This document shows, in pieces, positions 31,326-39,542 of a DNA stretch of 64,000 bases. The notes under the pieces were generated by a model. It searched no databases. It was given only the letters and a program-made list of their open reading frames with translations, and was not told where the DNA came from. The DNA is from Actinoplanes utahensis (GTDB taxonomy: Bacteria; Actinomycetota; Actinomycetes; Mycobacteriales; Micromonosporaceae): positions 1 through 64,000 of the forward strand of contig NZ_BOMZ01000109.1 of assembly GCF_016862455.1 (NCBI RefSeq), in the 5' to 3' direction. How positions within the stretch are numbered: the stretch's first letter is position 1; each line of letters begins with the position of its first letter. Position numbers and translations under genes: made by a program.

Positions 31326-33287
31326 TCAGCGGCGGTCGAGGGCCTCGCGGAGCCGTTCCAGCAGTTCGTGCTGGGTGAAGGGCTTGGTGATCAGGATGGT
31401 GTGGGGGTCGAGGGTGCCCTCGCCGGTGATGAACGGCTGGGCGTAGCCGGACATGTAGACGATCGGCAGGCTGGGGCGGATCCGGCGGATCCGGTCGGCC
31501 AGTTGCTGGCCGTGCATGTGCGGCATGATCACGTCGGTCAGCAGCAGGTCGATGTGCAGCTCGGGGTTCTCCGCGAGTCTCAGGGCTTCGGGGCCGCCGC
31601 CCGCGCTGACCACCTGGTAGCCGTTGCGGGTCAGGATGCGTTCGGTGACCTCGCGCAGGGCCGCCTCGTCCTCGACGACCAGGATGGTCTCGCCGCCGCG
31701 CTGGAGCTGGGCGGGCGCGGCCGGCGCGGCGGGGGCGGCCGGGGTTTCGTCGGTGGCCGGGAGCAGGGCGGTGAAGGTGGTTCCGGCGCCGACCGTGGAT
31801 CGCAGGTGGAGATGGCCGCCGGCCTGCGCGACGATGCCGTAGACGGTGGCCAGGCCCAGACCGGTCCCCTCGCCGGGGGCCTTGGTCGTGAAGAACGGCT
31901 CGAAGACCCGGTCCAGCGTCTCGGGCGGGATCCCGGTGCCGGTGTCGGCGACTCGCAGCCGCACGTACCGGCCGGGCCGTGCCGGTGGGTGCAGTTCCGC
32001 GGTCTCGTCCTCGCCGATGTCCCGGTTGGTGGTGTGGACGGTGAGCGTGCCGCCGCCGGGCATCGCGTCCCGGGCGTTGACGGCGAGGTTGACCAGCACC
32101 TGTTCGATCTGGCCGGGGTCGGCCCGGACCGGCCACAGCCGCGATTCGAGTTCGGTGTGCAGGCGGATGTGCTCGCCGAGGGTGCGCAGGAGGAGCTGCT
32201 CCACCTCGCGGATCACCACGTTGAGGTCGAGCACCCGGGGGCGTACCACCTCGCGGCGGCCGAAGGCGAGCAGCTGGTGGGTGAGTTCGGTGGCCCGCTG
32301 CCCGGCTCGCAGGACCTGTTGCAGGTCGCGGGCGGCCTGCGGCCAGGCGCCGTCCGGTTCGGCGTCGGCCGCGTCCTGGATCTGGTCGGCCACGAATCCG
32401 GTGTAGTTCAGCATGACGGCGAGGAGGTTGTTGAAGTCGTGCGCGACGCCGCCGGCCAGTTGGCCCAGGCTCTCCAGCCGGCGGGCCTGGTGGAGCTGGG
32501 CTTCGAGGCGTTCGCGTTCGGCGGCGGCTTCGAGGCGCTGCCGTGCGGCGGCGGCTTCGAGGCGTTCGGTGACGTCGCGGATGGCCGCGGAGACGATCAG
32601 GCCGTCCTCGGTCTCCAGCGCGGAGAGGCTGATCTCGGCGGGGAACTCGCTGCCGTCCTTGCGCCGGGCGGCGAGCGGACGGCCGGATCCCATCGGCCGG
32701 GGGCGGGGGTCGGCGAAGTAGCGGTCGCGTTTGCCGGGATGCCCGGTCCGGGCCGAGTCCGGTACGAGCACCTCGATCGGCTGGCCCAGCAGTTCGCTGC
32801 GCGGATAGCCGAAGAGCCGTTCCGCCTGCGCGTTGACCAGGGTGATCCGGCCGTCGGCGGCGACACCGACGATGGCGTCCGGCGCGGCTTCGAGCAGTCC
32901 GCGGAACTTCGCCTCGCGGCGGACCCGGTCGCTGACGTCGCGGACCGCGGCGACCACCAGGCCGCCGGACTCCAGCGCGGACAGGCTGATCTCGGCGGGG
33001 AACTCGCTGCCGTCCTTGCGCCGGGCGGCCAGCGGGACTCCGGCGCCCATCGGCCGGGGCTGCGGATTGCCCTGATACTCCCGGCGGAATCCGGGGTGGT
33101 GGTCGCGGAACCGTTCCGGGACGAGCAGTTCGATGGACCGGCCGAGCAGTTCGTCGCGTTCGTAACCGAACATGCGGACGGTCTGCGCGTTGACCACCAC
33201 GATGTGCCCGTCGGGACGGACCGCGATGATGGCGTCCGGCGCCGCTTCCAGCAGGCCGATCACCACGGCGTCGGACGGCTTGCTCAC
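31326..33287 (-). CDS. Double-PAS hybrid histidine kinase
   Basis: A 653-residue cytosolic hybrid kinase. Two PAS domains (about 8-118 and 128-238) of very similar sequence share PLAARRKDGSEFPAEISLSALE. Then HisKA with His283 (GGVAHDFNNLLAVML), HATPase with N-box LVNLAVNARDAMPGGG and DTGTGIPP...GTGLGLATVYG, a short Ala/Pro linker, and a C-terminal receiver with the Asp in LLLTDVIMPHMHG and KPF. The GTG at 33287 is preceded by GGTGAGG; a GTG at 33371 without a ribosome site would add 28 residues. No separate output partner is adjacent. Confidence 0.9.
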   Translation of the reverse strand: MSKPSDAVVIGLLEAAPDAIIAVRPDGHIVVVNAQTVRMFGYERDELLGRSIELLVPERFRDHHPGFRREYQGNPQPRPMGAGVPLAARRKDGSEFPAEISLSALESGGLVVAAVRDVSDRVRREAKFRGLLEAAPDAIVGVAADGRITLVNAQAERLFGYPRSELLGQPIEVLVPDSARTGHPGKRDRYFADPRPRPMGSGRPLAARRKDGSEFPAEISLSALETEDGLIVSAAIRDVTERLEAAAARQRLEAAAERERLEAQLHQARRLESLGQLAGGVAHDFNNLLAVMLNYTGFVADQIQDAADAEPDGAWPQAARDLQQVLRAGQRATELTHQLLAFGRREVVRPRVLDLNVVIREVEQLLLRTLGEHIRLHTELESRLWPVRADPGQIEQVLVNLAVNARDAMPGGGTLTVHTTNRDIGEDETAELHPPARPGRYVRLRVADTGTGIPPETLDRVFEPFFTTKAPGEGTGLGLATVYGIVAQAGGHLHLRSTVGAGTTFTALLPATDETPAAPAAPAAPAQLQRGGETILVVEDEAALREVTERILTRNGYQVVSAGGGPEALRLAENPELHIDLLLTDVIMPHMHGQQLADRIRRIRPSLPIVYMSGYAQPFITGEGTLDPHTILITKPFTQHELLERLREALDRR

Positions 33288-33384
33288 CCGCACCTCACCA
33301 GGTCGCAGCCGGCGTTGGACCTTCTCCCGAGCGTAGGCGGCGAACCGCGCCGGGGTGGCCGTTTCGCTCACTGCGGGACGGCGA

Positions 33385-33410
33385 ACGCACCCGGCGGGAA
33401 CCGGGTGCGT
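33385..33410 (-). terminator. 10-bp hairpin downstream of the PadR gene
   Basis: ACGCACCCGG (33385-33394) pairs with CCGGGTGCGT (33401-33410), six-base loop. It lies 20 bases beyond the PadR stop at 33430 and before the kinase start. No U-tract. Confidence 0.65.
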
Positions 33411-33429
33411 CTCGTTGCGGGGGTGTGGG

Positions 33430-34032
33430 TCATTCGCTCTCGGCGAGGATGGCGTAGAGCTTGCGCTTGGTCTCGTTGAGCACCTCGAGCGCTTTCTGCC
33501 GCTGCTCGGCGGTGCCGCTGAAGCCGACCTGCTTGAGCGCGCCCATGATGCCGACCGCCGCATCGCGGAAGTCCTGCACCTGGGACATCGTGTCGGCGCC
33601 GATCTGGCTCCACGGCGGGTTCTGCGCGGCGGTCTCGGCCTCGGGCCGGCCGTCCTCGGTGAGCCGGTAGCTCTTGCGGCCGCCCTCGGCGGTCACCTCG
33701 ATCAGGCCCTCGTCCTCCAGCAGCTGGAGCGTCGGGTAGACCGAGCCGGGGCTCGGGCGCCAGACGCCACCGGTGCGGGAGTCGAGCTCCTGGATCATCT
33801 CGTAGCCGTGCATCGGGCGCTCCACGAGCAGCGCCAGGATGGCGGGCCGCACATTCTGGCGGCCGCCGCGGCCGCCGCGCCGATGGCCGGGCCGGCCGCC
33901 GAAATCGGGCGGCGGGAACCCGGGGCCGCCAGGACCGCCGGGACCGAAGGGGAAACCGGGCGGGAAGTTGAAACCGCGGCGGCGCGCCTCGCCGATCCAG
34001 TCGTGTCCACGTCCTCCATGCATGTGCCGCAT
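33430..34032 (-). CDS. PadR-family transcriptional regulator with Gly/Pro-rich N terminus
   Basis: A 200-residue PadR regulator. Its N-terminal 60 residues form a Gly/Pro/His-rich segment (MRHMHGGRGHDWIG, GPGGPGGPGFPPPDFGG) before the winged helix: VRPAILALLVERPMHGYEMIQEL and PSPGSVYPTLQLLEDEGLIEV. The C-terminal helices (QDFRDAAVGIMGALKQVG) fit PadR dimerisation. Start ATG 34032 has GGAGAAGG upstream. A CGATATATCG palindrome upstream at 34064-34073 is a plausible autoregulatory operator. Confidence 0.9.
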   Translation of the reverse strand: MRHMHGGRGHDWIGEARRRGFNFPPGFPFGPGGPGGPGFPPPDFGGRPGHRRGGRGGRQNVRPAILALLVERPMHGYEMIQELDSRTGGVWRPSPGSVYPTLQLLEDEGLIEVTAEGGRKSYRLTEDGRPEAETAAQNPPWSQIGADTMSQVQDFRDAAVGIMGALKQVGFSGTAEQRQKALEVLNETKRKLYAILAESE

Positions 34033-34063
34033 GACCTTCTCCGTTCTGTCGTCGATAGTTAGA

Positions 34064-34073
34064 CGATATATCG
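34064..34073. promoter_or_regulatory. Palindromic operator candidate upstream of PadR
   Basis: CGATATATCG, a perfect 10-bp palindrome in an A/T-rich island, 32 bases before the PadR start, between the divergent PadR and GNAT genes. PadR proteins commonly repress their own genes through short palindromes, so this is likely its site. Confidence 0.5.
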
Positions 34074-34155
34074 GCAACGTGTCGGCGGCAAGGGATTCTG
34101 GGATACCCGGGTCGCGGTACGTGTCGGCGGGCGCTCATCTGGCAATCTGGTACCT

Positions 34156-34995
34156 GTGTTGACGGTGCCCATTCGCCAGCTCGGGGAGCCCGAGCGCGCG
34201 GTCGTCGAGCGGATCCTCGACGCCGACCCCTACGCGGGCGCCCAGATCGCGGAGCGGGTGGCCGCACACGGTCTGAACTGGTGGCGTTCCGACGGGCGGA
34301 TCTACGGCTACGAGCCGGGCCGCCACGTCGAGTCGATCATCTGGTCCGGCGCCCACCTGGTGCCGGTCGGCGCGACCCCCCCGGCCACCGCGGCCTTCGC
34401 CGACCTGCTCGGCGCCGAGCCGCGGATCTGTTCGTCGATCATCGGCCGTTCCGAGGCGGTGCTCGATCTGTGGGACCGGCTCGGCGGCAACTGGGGCCCG
34501 GCCCGCGACGTGCGGCCGCACCAGCCGCTGCTGGTCACCGACCGCGACCCGCTGGTGCACCCCGACCCGTCGGTACGCCTCGTCCGGGCCGCCGAGGTCG
34601 ACCAGCTCTTCCCGGCCGCGGTGGCGATGTACACCGAGGAGGTCGGGGTCTCGCCGCTGCAGGACGACGGCGGGCGGGGTTACCGGCGGCGGATCGCCGA
34701 GCTGGTGAAAGCGAAACGCGCCTACGCGAAGTTCGACGGGGACCTGGTCGTCTTCAAGGCCGAACTGGCGATCGTGACCCGGCGGACCACGCAGGTCCAG
34801 GGCGTCTGGGTGCACCCGGACTATCGGGGCAACGGCCTGGCCACGGGCGCGATGGCGGCGGTGGTGGCGGACGCGCTGCGGCGGGTCTCCCCGACGGTCA
34901 GTCTCTACGTCAACGACTACAACACGGCGGCCCGCCGGGTTTACGCGAACTGCGGCTTCGTCTCGGCCGGATCCTTCGCGACAGTGCTCTTCTGA
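34156..34995 (+). CDS. GNAT N-acetyltransferase with DUF4081 domain
   Basis: A 279-residue protein: an N-terminal DUF4081-type domain (about 1-130; VERILDADPYAGAQIAERV) and a C-terminal GNAT fold with the acetyl-CoA loop QVQGVWVHPDYRGNGLATGAM and a terminal YVNDYNTAARRVYANCGF. Acceptor substrate unknown. The start is GTG 34156 (MLTVPIRQLG). It reads divergently from PadR and convergently with ispG. In many actinobacteria this GNAT gene lies beside ispG, so it is a conserved neighbour. Confidence 0.9.
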   Translation: MLTVPIRQLGEPERAVVERILDADPYAGAQIAERVAAHGLNWWRSDGRIYGYEPGRHVESIIWSGAHLVPVGATPPATAAFADLLGAEPRICSSIIGRSEAVLDLWDRLGGNWGPARDVRPHQPLLVTDRDPLVHPDPSVRLVRAAEVDQLFPAAVAMYTEEVGVSPLQDDGGRGYRRRIAELVKAKRAYAKFDGDLVVFKAELAIVTRRTTQVQGVWVHPDYRGNGLATGAMAAVVADALRRVSPTVSLYVNDYNTAARRVYANCGFVSAGSFATVLF

Positions 34996-34999
34996 CGCT

Positions 35000-35023
35000 C
35001 GAGGGCCCCTCGCGGGGCCCTCG
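35000..35023. terminator. Bidirectional terminator between GNAT gene and ispG
   Basis: CGAGGGCCCC (35000-35009) pairs perfectly with GGGGCCCTCG (35014-35023) around a TCGC loop. It lies between two convergent genes and can serve both. Confidence 0.8.
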
Positions 35024-35034
35024 GCGTGCGGCTC

Positions 35035-36207
35035 TCAGTGGACGGTGACTGTCGGCCCGGGGAGCAGCTCGCGCAGCTCGTCCGGCAGGTCGGCGCCCAT
35101 CTCGTCGGCGAGGCGCAGCGCCTCCTCGACGAGCGTCTCCACGATGATCGCCTCGGGCACCGTCTTGATGACCTTGCCCTTGACGAAGATCTGACCCTTG
35201 CCGTTGCCGGAGGCGACACCGAGGTCGGCCTCACGGGCCTCGCCGGGACCGTTCACCACACAGCCCATGACGGCGACCCGCAGCGGCACCGGGAATCCGT
35301 CCAGCGCCGCGGTGACCTGCTCGGCGAGCGTGTACACGTCCACCTGGGCGCGGCCGCAGGACGGGCACGACACGATCTCGAGGCCGCGCTCGCGCAGACC
35401 CAGCGACTCGAGGATCTGGTTGCCGACCTTGATCTCCTCGACCGGCGGGGCGGACAGCGACACCCGGATGGTGTCGCCGATGCCCTCGGCGAGCAGGGCG
35501 CCGAACGCCACAGCGCTCTTGATGGTGCCCTGGAACGCCGGCCCGGCCTCGGTGACGCCGAGGTGCAGCGGGTAGTCGCACTGCTCGGCCAGCTGCCGGT
35601 ACGCCCGGATCATGACGACCGGGTCGTTGTGCTTCACCGAGATCTTGATGTCCCGGAAGCCGTGCTCCTCGAACAGCGAACACTCCCAGAGCGCCGACTC
35701 GACGAGCGCCTCCGCGGTGGCCTTGCCGTACTTCTCCAGCAGCCGCTTGTCGAGCGAGCCGGCGTTCACCCCGATCCGGATCGGGGTGCCGGCCGCGGAG
35801 GCCGCCTTCGCGATCTCCTTGACCTTGTCGTCGAACTGCCGGATGTTGCCCGGGTTGACCCGGACCGCGGCGCAGCCGGCGTCGATCGCGGCGAACACGT
35901 ACTTCGGCTGGAAGTGGATGTCGGCGATCACCGGGATCTGCGACTTCTTCGCGATCGCGGGCAGCGCCTCGACGTCGTCCTGCGACGGCACGGCGACCCG
36001 GACGATCTGGCAGCCGGACGCGGTCAGCTCAGCGATCTGCTGCAGCGTGGCGTTGACGTCGGAGGTGAGGGTGGTGGTCATCGACTGAACGCTGACCGGG
36101 GCGCCGCCGCCGACCAGCACTCCACCGACGTTGATCTGGCGGCTCTGCCGGCGCGGGGCCAGGGGCGGCGGGGGGACGGCCGGCATTCCCAGACTGATCG
36201 CAGTCAC
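35035..36207 (-). CDS. ispG: 4-hydroxy-3-methylbut-2-enyl-diphosphate synthase IspG
   Basis: Iron-sulfur enzyme of the MEP isoprenoid pathway. The 390-residue protein has the N-terminal TIM barrel (VQSMTTTLTSDVNATLQQI, VRVNPGN) and the C-terminal cluster cysteines in SCPSCGRAQVD and the CVVNGPGEAREAD loop. Third gene of dxr-rip-ispG, so the pathway's first committed step and its penultimate step are co-transcribed with the site-2 protease gene, as in mycobacteria. ATG at 36207, seven bases after the protease stop. Confidence 0.97.
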   Translation of the reverse strand: MTAISLGMPAVPPPPLAPRRQSRQINVGGVLVGGGAPVSVQSMTTTLTSDVNATLQQIAELTASGCQIVRVAVPSQDDVEALPAIAKKSQIPVIADIHFQPKYVFAAIDAGCAAVRVNPGNIRQFDDKVKEIAKAASAAGTPIRIGVNAGSLDKRLLEKYGKATAEALVESALWECSLFEEHGFRDIKISVKHNDPVVMIRAYRQLAEQCDYPLHLGVTEAGPAFQGTIKSAVAFGALLAEGIGDTIRVSLSAPPVEEIKVGNQILESLGLRERGLEIVSCPSCGRAQVDVYTLAEQVTAALDGFPVPLRVAVMGCVVNGPGEAREADLGVASGNGKGQIFVKGKVIKTVPEAIIVETLVEEALRLADEMGADLPDELRELLPGPTVTVH

Positions 36208-36214
36208 ATCTCAC

Positions 36215-37474
36215 TCACTTGAAGATCGTAATGGGGTTGATGATGTCGGCGGTGGCTGTCAACAGCGTGAACGCGCCACCGATCAGAATGACCGCATAGG
36301 TGAGCGGCATGAGCTTGTAGTAGTCGACACGCCCCGGATCGGGCCGTCGTAGCCGCTGGTAGAGCCACGAGCGCACCCTCTCGAACCAGGCGATCGCGAT
36401 GTGCCCGCCGTCCAGCGGCAGCAGCGGCAGCAGGTTGAAGAGCCCGATGAAGATGTTCAGTGAGATGAAGACCTGCCAGAAGACCTCCGGTACGCCCTTC
36501 TCGATCGCCTCGCCACCGATCCGGCTGGCGCCGATCACACTGATCGGGGTGTCCGGGTCCCGTTCGTCGCCGGTGATCGAATTCCACAGCGCGGGGATCT
36601 TCTCCGGGATGCGTGCCATCGCCCGGAACGAGTTCTCCACCAGGTACCAGTTGAACTCGCCGGATGCCGGAACCGCGCTGAGCGGACTGTATTCGACGAC
36701 GGTCGGCTGGTCCGTCTCCCAGCTCACACCCGCGACCGAGACCTGCGAGATCGAGCCCTTCGGGTCCTCCACCGGGCGCCGTTCGGCGGTGACCAGGCCG
36801 ACTTTCGCGGTGGCGGTCTTACCGTCCCGCACGTACTCGAAGTCGGTCGGTCCGGCCGCGGCGGCCCGGATGGCGTCGGTGAGCTGCCCGTAGTTGGCGA
36901 CCGGGGTGGCGCCCACCTTGGTGATCACGTCACCGGTCTGCAGGCCGGCTGCTTTCGCCGGGGCCGCCACGGCACTGCCCTGGCCGGGCTTGCACTCGGC
37001 GGTGGTATCGGTGAGCGAGGTCTTGATGCAGTCGCCGACGTAGATCATCGCCGGAGCGGCCCGCTGCTCCTCGGCGTTCTGCGGCAGGCTGATGTTGGGC
37101 AGACCGACGCTCCAGGCCATCACCCAGGCGCCGACCAGGGCGAGCGCGAAATGGGCGGCCGAGCCGGCGCTCATCACGATCGTCCGCTTCCAGACCGGGA
37201 ACCGCCACATGGCCCGGTGCTGATCCTCCGGGGCCACGTCGTCGTCCTGCGGCGTCATCCCGACGATCTTGCAGAAGCCGCCGAGCGGGATCGCCTTCAG
37301 GCCGTACTCCGTCTCGCCGCGCTTGAACGAGAAGATCGTCGGGCCGAAGCCGACGAAGTACTGCGTCACCTTCATGCCGAAGCGTTTGCCGGTGATCATG
37401 TGCCCGAGCTCGTGCAGGCTCACCGAGATCAGGATGGTCAGCGCGAAGGCCGCCGCACCCAGCCAGAAAAGCAT
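36215..37474 (-). CDS. Site-2 intramembrane metalloprotease (RIP/RseP-like, M50)
   Basis: A 419-residue zinc protease of the membrane. Active-site motif HELGH is in the first helix (ISVSLHELGHMITGKRF) and the third ligand in LDGGHIAIAW. A PDZ domain (AAGLQTGDVITKVGATPVANYG) lies between. By homology with mycobacterial Rip1 it would cut membrane-anchored anti-sigma factors. The start overlaps the dxr stop by one base (TGATG). Its substrates are not visible in this window. Confidence 0.94.
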   Translation of the reverse strand: MLFWLGAAAFALTILISVSLHELGHMITGKRFGMKVTQYFVGFGPTIFSFKRGETEYGLKAIPLGGFCKIVGMTPQDDDVAPEDQHRAMWRFPVWKRTIVMSAGSAAHFALALVGAWVMAWSVGLPNISLPQNAEEQRAAPAMIYVGDCIKTSLTDTTAECKPGQGSAVAAPAKAAGLQTGDVITKVGATPVANYGQLTDAIRAAAAGPTDFEYVRDGKTATAKVGLVTAERRPVEDPKGSISQVSVAGVSWETDQPTVVEYSPLSAVPASGEFNWYLVENSFRAMARIPEKIPALWNSITGDERDPDTPISVIGASRIGGEAIEKGVPEVFWQVFISLNIFIGLFNLLPLLPLDGGHIAIAWFERVRSWLYQRLRRPDPGRVDYYKLMPLTYAVILIGGAFTLLTATADIINPITIFK

Positions 37475-38682
37475 CAGGCTCCTTCAGCCACAGTCGCGAT
37501 CGTCCGCTGTGCCTGGGCACGCGCCCATGCCTCCGCGGCAAGCACGTCATCGACGGTACCCGGCTCCCCGAAACCGGGGGCCGCCGCCAGCACCCGTTCC
37601 AGGGTGTCGACGATGCCCAGAAACGGTAGCCGACCGGAGACGAACGCGGCCACACACTCCTCGTTCGCCGCGTTGAAGATCGCCGGTAGGCAGTGCCCGG
37701 CCCGGCCCGCCTCCTTCGCCAGGCGCACCGCGGGGAACGCGTCGTCGTCGAGCGGCCGCAGCTCCCAGTTGTGCGCCTGCGTCCAGTCGACCGCGGCGGC
37801 GGCCCCCGGTACCCGCTCCGGCCAGGCCAGGGCCAGCGCGATCGGCAGCCGCATGTCCGGTGGGCTGGCCTGGGCCAGGGTCGACCCGTCGGTGAACTCG
37901 ACCAGGGAGTGCAGCACGGACTGCGGGTGGACCATCACCTCGATGTCGTCGTACGCCACCCCGAACAGCTCGTGCGCCTCGATCACCTCGAGCGCCTTGT
38001 TCACCATGGTCGCCGAGTTGATCGTGACGACCGGTCCCATGTCCCAGGTGGGGTGCTTGAGCGCCTCCTCTGGGGTGACGTCCGCCAGCTCCTCGCGCCG
38101 CCGGCCGCGGAACGCCCCGCCGCTCGCGGTGAGCACCAGACGGCGCACCTCGGCGGCGGTCCCGCCGCGCAGGCACTGGGCCAGCGCCGAATGCTCGGAG
38201 TCGACCGGGACGATCTGCCCCTCCTTGGCGATCCGCCGGACCAGCGGGCCGCCCGCGACCAGGGACTCCTTGTTGGCCAGGGCGAGGATCCGGCCGGACT
38301 CGAGAGCGGCCAGGGTGGGCGCCAGGCCGAGGCTGCCGACGACGCCGTTCAGCACCACGTCGCACGGCTGGCGGGCCAACTCGGTCATCGCGTCCGGCCC
38401 GGCCACGATCTTGGGGAGCTTGAAGTCGCCGGTGGCCCAGCCGCGCTTCTGCGCCTCGGCGTAGAAGGCGAGCTGCAGGTCCTGGGTGACCGAGGCGCGG
38501 GCCACACCGACCACCTCGACGTTCAGCTCCAGGGCCTGCGCGGCGAGCAGCCCGACGTTGCCGCCGCCCGCGCCCAGGGCCACCACCCGGAACCGGTCCG
38601 GGTTGCGGCGGACGATGTCGATGGCCTGGGTGCCGATGGACCCGGTGGAGCCGAGCAAGACGAGGTCACGCATACCGCTCAT
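37474..38682 (-). CDS. dxr: 1-deoxy-D-xylulose-5-phosphate reductoisomerase
   Basis: Forms MEP from DXP with NADPH. About 402 residues with LLGSTGSIGTQAIDIV at the N terminus (NADPH site), PVDSEHSALAQCL, TASGGAFRGR and NSATMVNKALEVIEAHELF (metal and substrate contacts). I start at ATG 38682 (AGGGG directly before); an ATG three codons later (38673, MRDLVLLG) is equally possible. Only 36 bases separate it from the divergent YihY-like gene. First gene of the dxr-rip-ispG unit. Confidence 0.96.
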   Translation of the reverse strand: MSGMRDLVLLGSTGSIGTQAIDIVRRNPDRFRVVALGAGGGNVGLLAAQALELNVEVVGVARASVTQDLQLAFYAEAQKRGWATGDFKLPKIVAGPDAMTELARQPCDVVLNGVVGSLGLAPTLAALESGRILALANKESLVAGGPLVRRIAKEGQIVPVDSEHSALAQCLRGGTAAEVRRLVLTASGGAFRGRRREELADVTPEEALKHPTWDMGPVVTINSATMVNKALEVIEAHELFGVAYDDIEVMVHPQSVLHSLVEFTDGSTLAQASPPDMRLPIALALAWPERVPGAAAAVDWTQAHNWELRPLDDDAFPAVRLAKEAGRAGHCLPAIFNAANEECVAAFVSGRLPFLGIVDTLERVLAAAPGFGEPGTVDDVLAAEAWARAQAQRTIATVAEGA

Positions 38683-38718
38683 CTTCCCCTGTTGGTGCAC
38701 GGCCGGGCGCGGGCGGGT

Positions 38719-39531
38719 ATGAGCACCGTCATGCGGATCGCGAGACTCTTTCAGCCACTGCGCGGCAAGGACGTCGCGCTGCACGCGGCGGCGATCACGT
38801 TCTACTCCGGGATCGCGGTGGTTCCGGTGGCGCTGCTGGCGATCTGGCTGACCGGGCTGGCGGTCGGCGGGGATCGGGTACGGGACCTGGTAGGCCGTAC
38901 CATCACCGCTCTTCCGGACGCGATCGGCGCGCCACGCGCGCTCGGCGCCCTGATCGATGCGGGCCTCGCGCTCACCCCGACGCTCGCGCTGGCCAGCCTG
39001 CTGCCCGCCACGCTGTACGGGGAGGGCCTGCGCCGCGCCTTCGCCTCGCTGAGCCGTCCCGGCGAGAAGATGGTCGGCTGGCGTGGGCGGCTGCTCTGGC
39101 TGCCGGTGCTGGCCGCCGCGCCGGCCCTGCTGCTGGCCCTGTTCCTGGCACTGCCCACCACCAGCGGTCTGTGGCTGCGCGGCGGCTGGTGGGCGGCGCT
39201 GGGTGTGGTGCTGTCGTTCCTGGCCACCTGGCTGGTGCTGACGCCCGTGGTGATCTGGGTGTTCCGGTACGTCGCGCCGGGCCGCCCGGTCTGGCCGGCG
39301 ACCGTGCTGATCGGCTCCTTCACGGCCGCGAACCTGGCCGGTTTCCTGCACGGGTTCGTGCTGTTCTGCTCGCTGCCGCTGGACCTGGGCCTGCCGTTCG
39401 GCGGGTTCACCGAGATCGGCGGGGTGGTGGCGGTCGGCCTGTGGCTCTACCTCTTCCACGTGGTGCTGCTGGCCGGTTTCGCGGCGACGCACGCTGTCTC
39501 GCCGAACGAGGATGTCGTAGCCCAGGGGTAG
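38719..39531 (+). CDS. YihY/BrkB-like membrane protein
   Basis: A 270-residue inner-membrane protein with about six hydrophobic segments; the N-terminal GKDVALHAAAITFYSGIAVVPVALLAIW is the YihY/BrkB family hallmark. It ends in a short hydrophilic tail. Function is not established for the family despite older BN-nuclease annotation. The ATG at 38719 has GGGCGGG upstream. Its stop is 12 bases before the next gene, suggesting co-transcription. Confidence 0.8.
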   Translation: MSTVMRIARLFQPLRGKDVALHAAAITFYSGIAVVPVALLAIWLTGLAVGGDRVRDLVGRTITALPDAIGAPRALGALIDAGLALTPTLALASLLPATLYGEGLRRAFASLSRPGEKMVGWRGRLLWLPVLAAAPALLLALFLALPTTSGLWLRGGWWAALGVVLSFLATWLVLTPVVIWVFRYVAPGRPVWPATVLIGSFTAANLAGFLHGFVLFCSLPLDLGLPFGGFTEIGGVVAVGLWLYLFHVVLLAGFAATHAVSPNEDVVAQG

Positions 39532-39542
39532 CCTCCGGAGCC

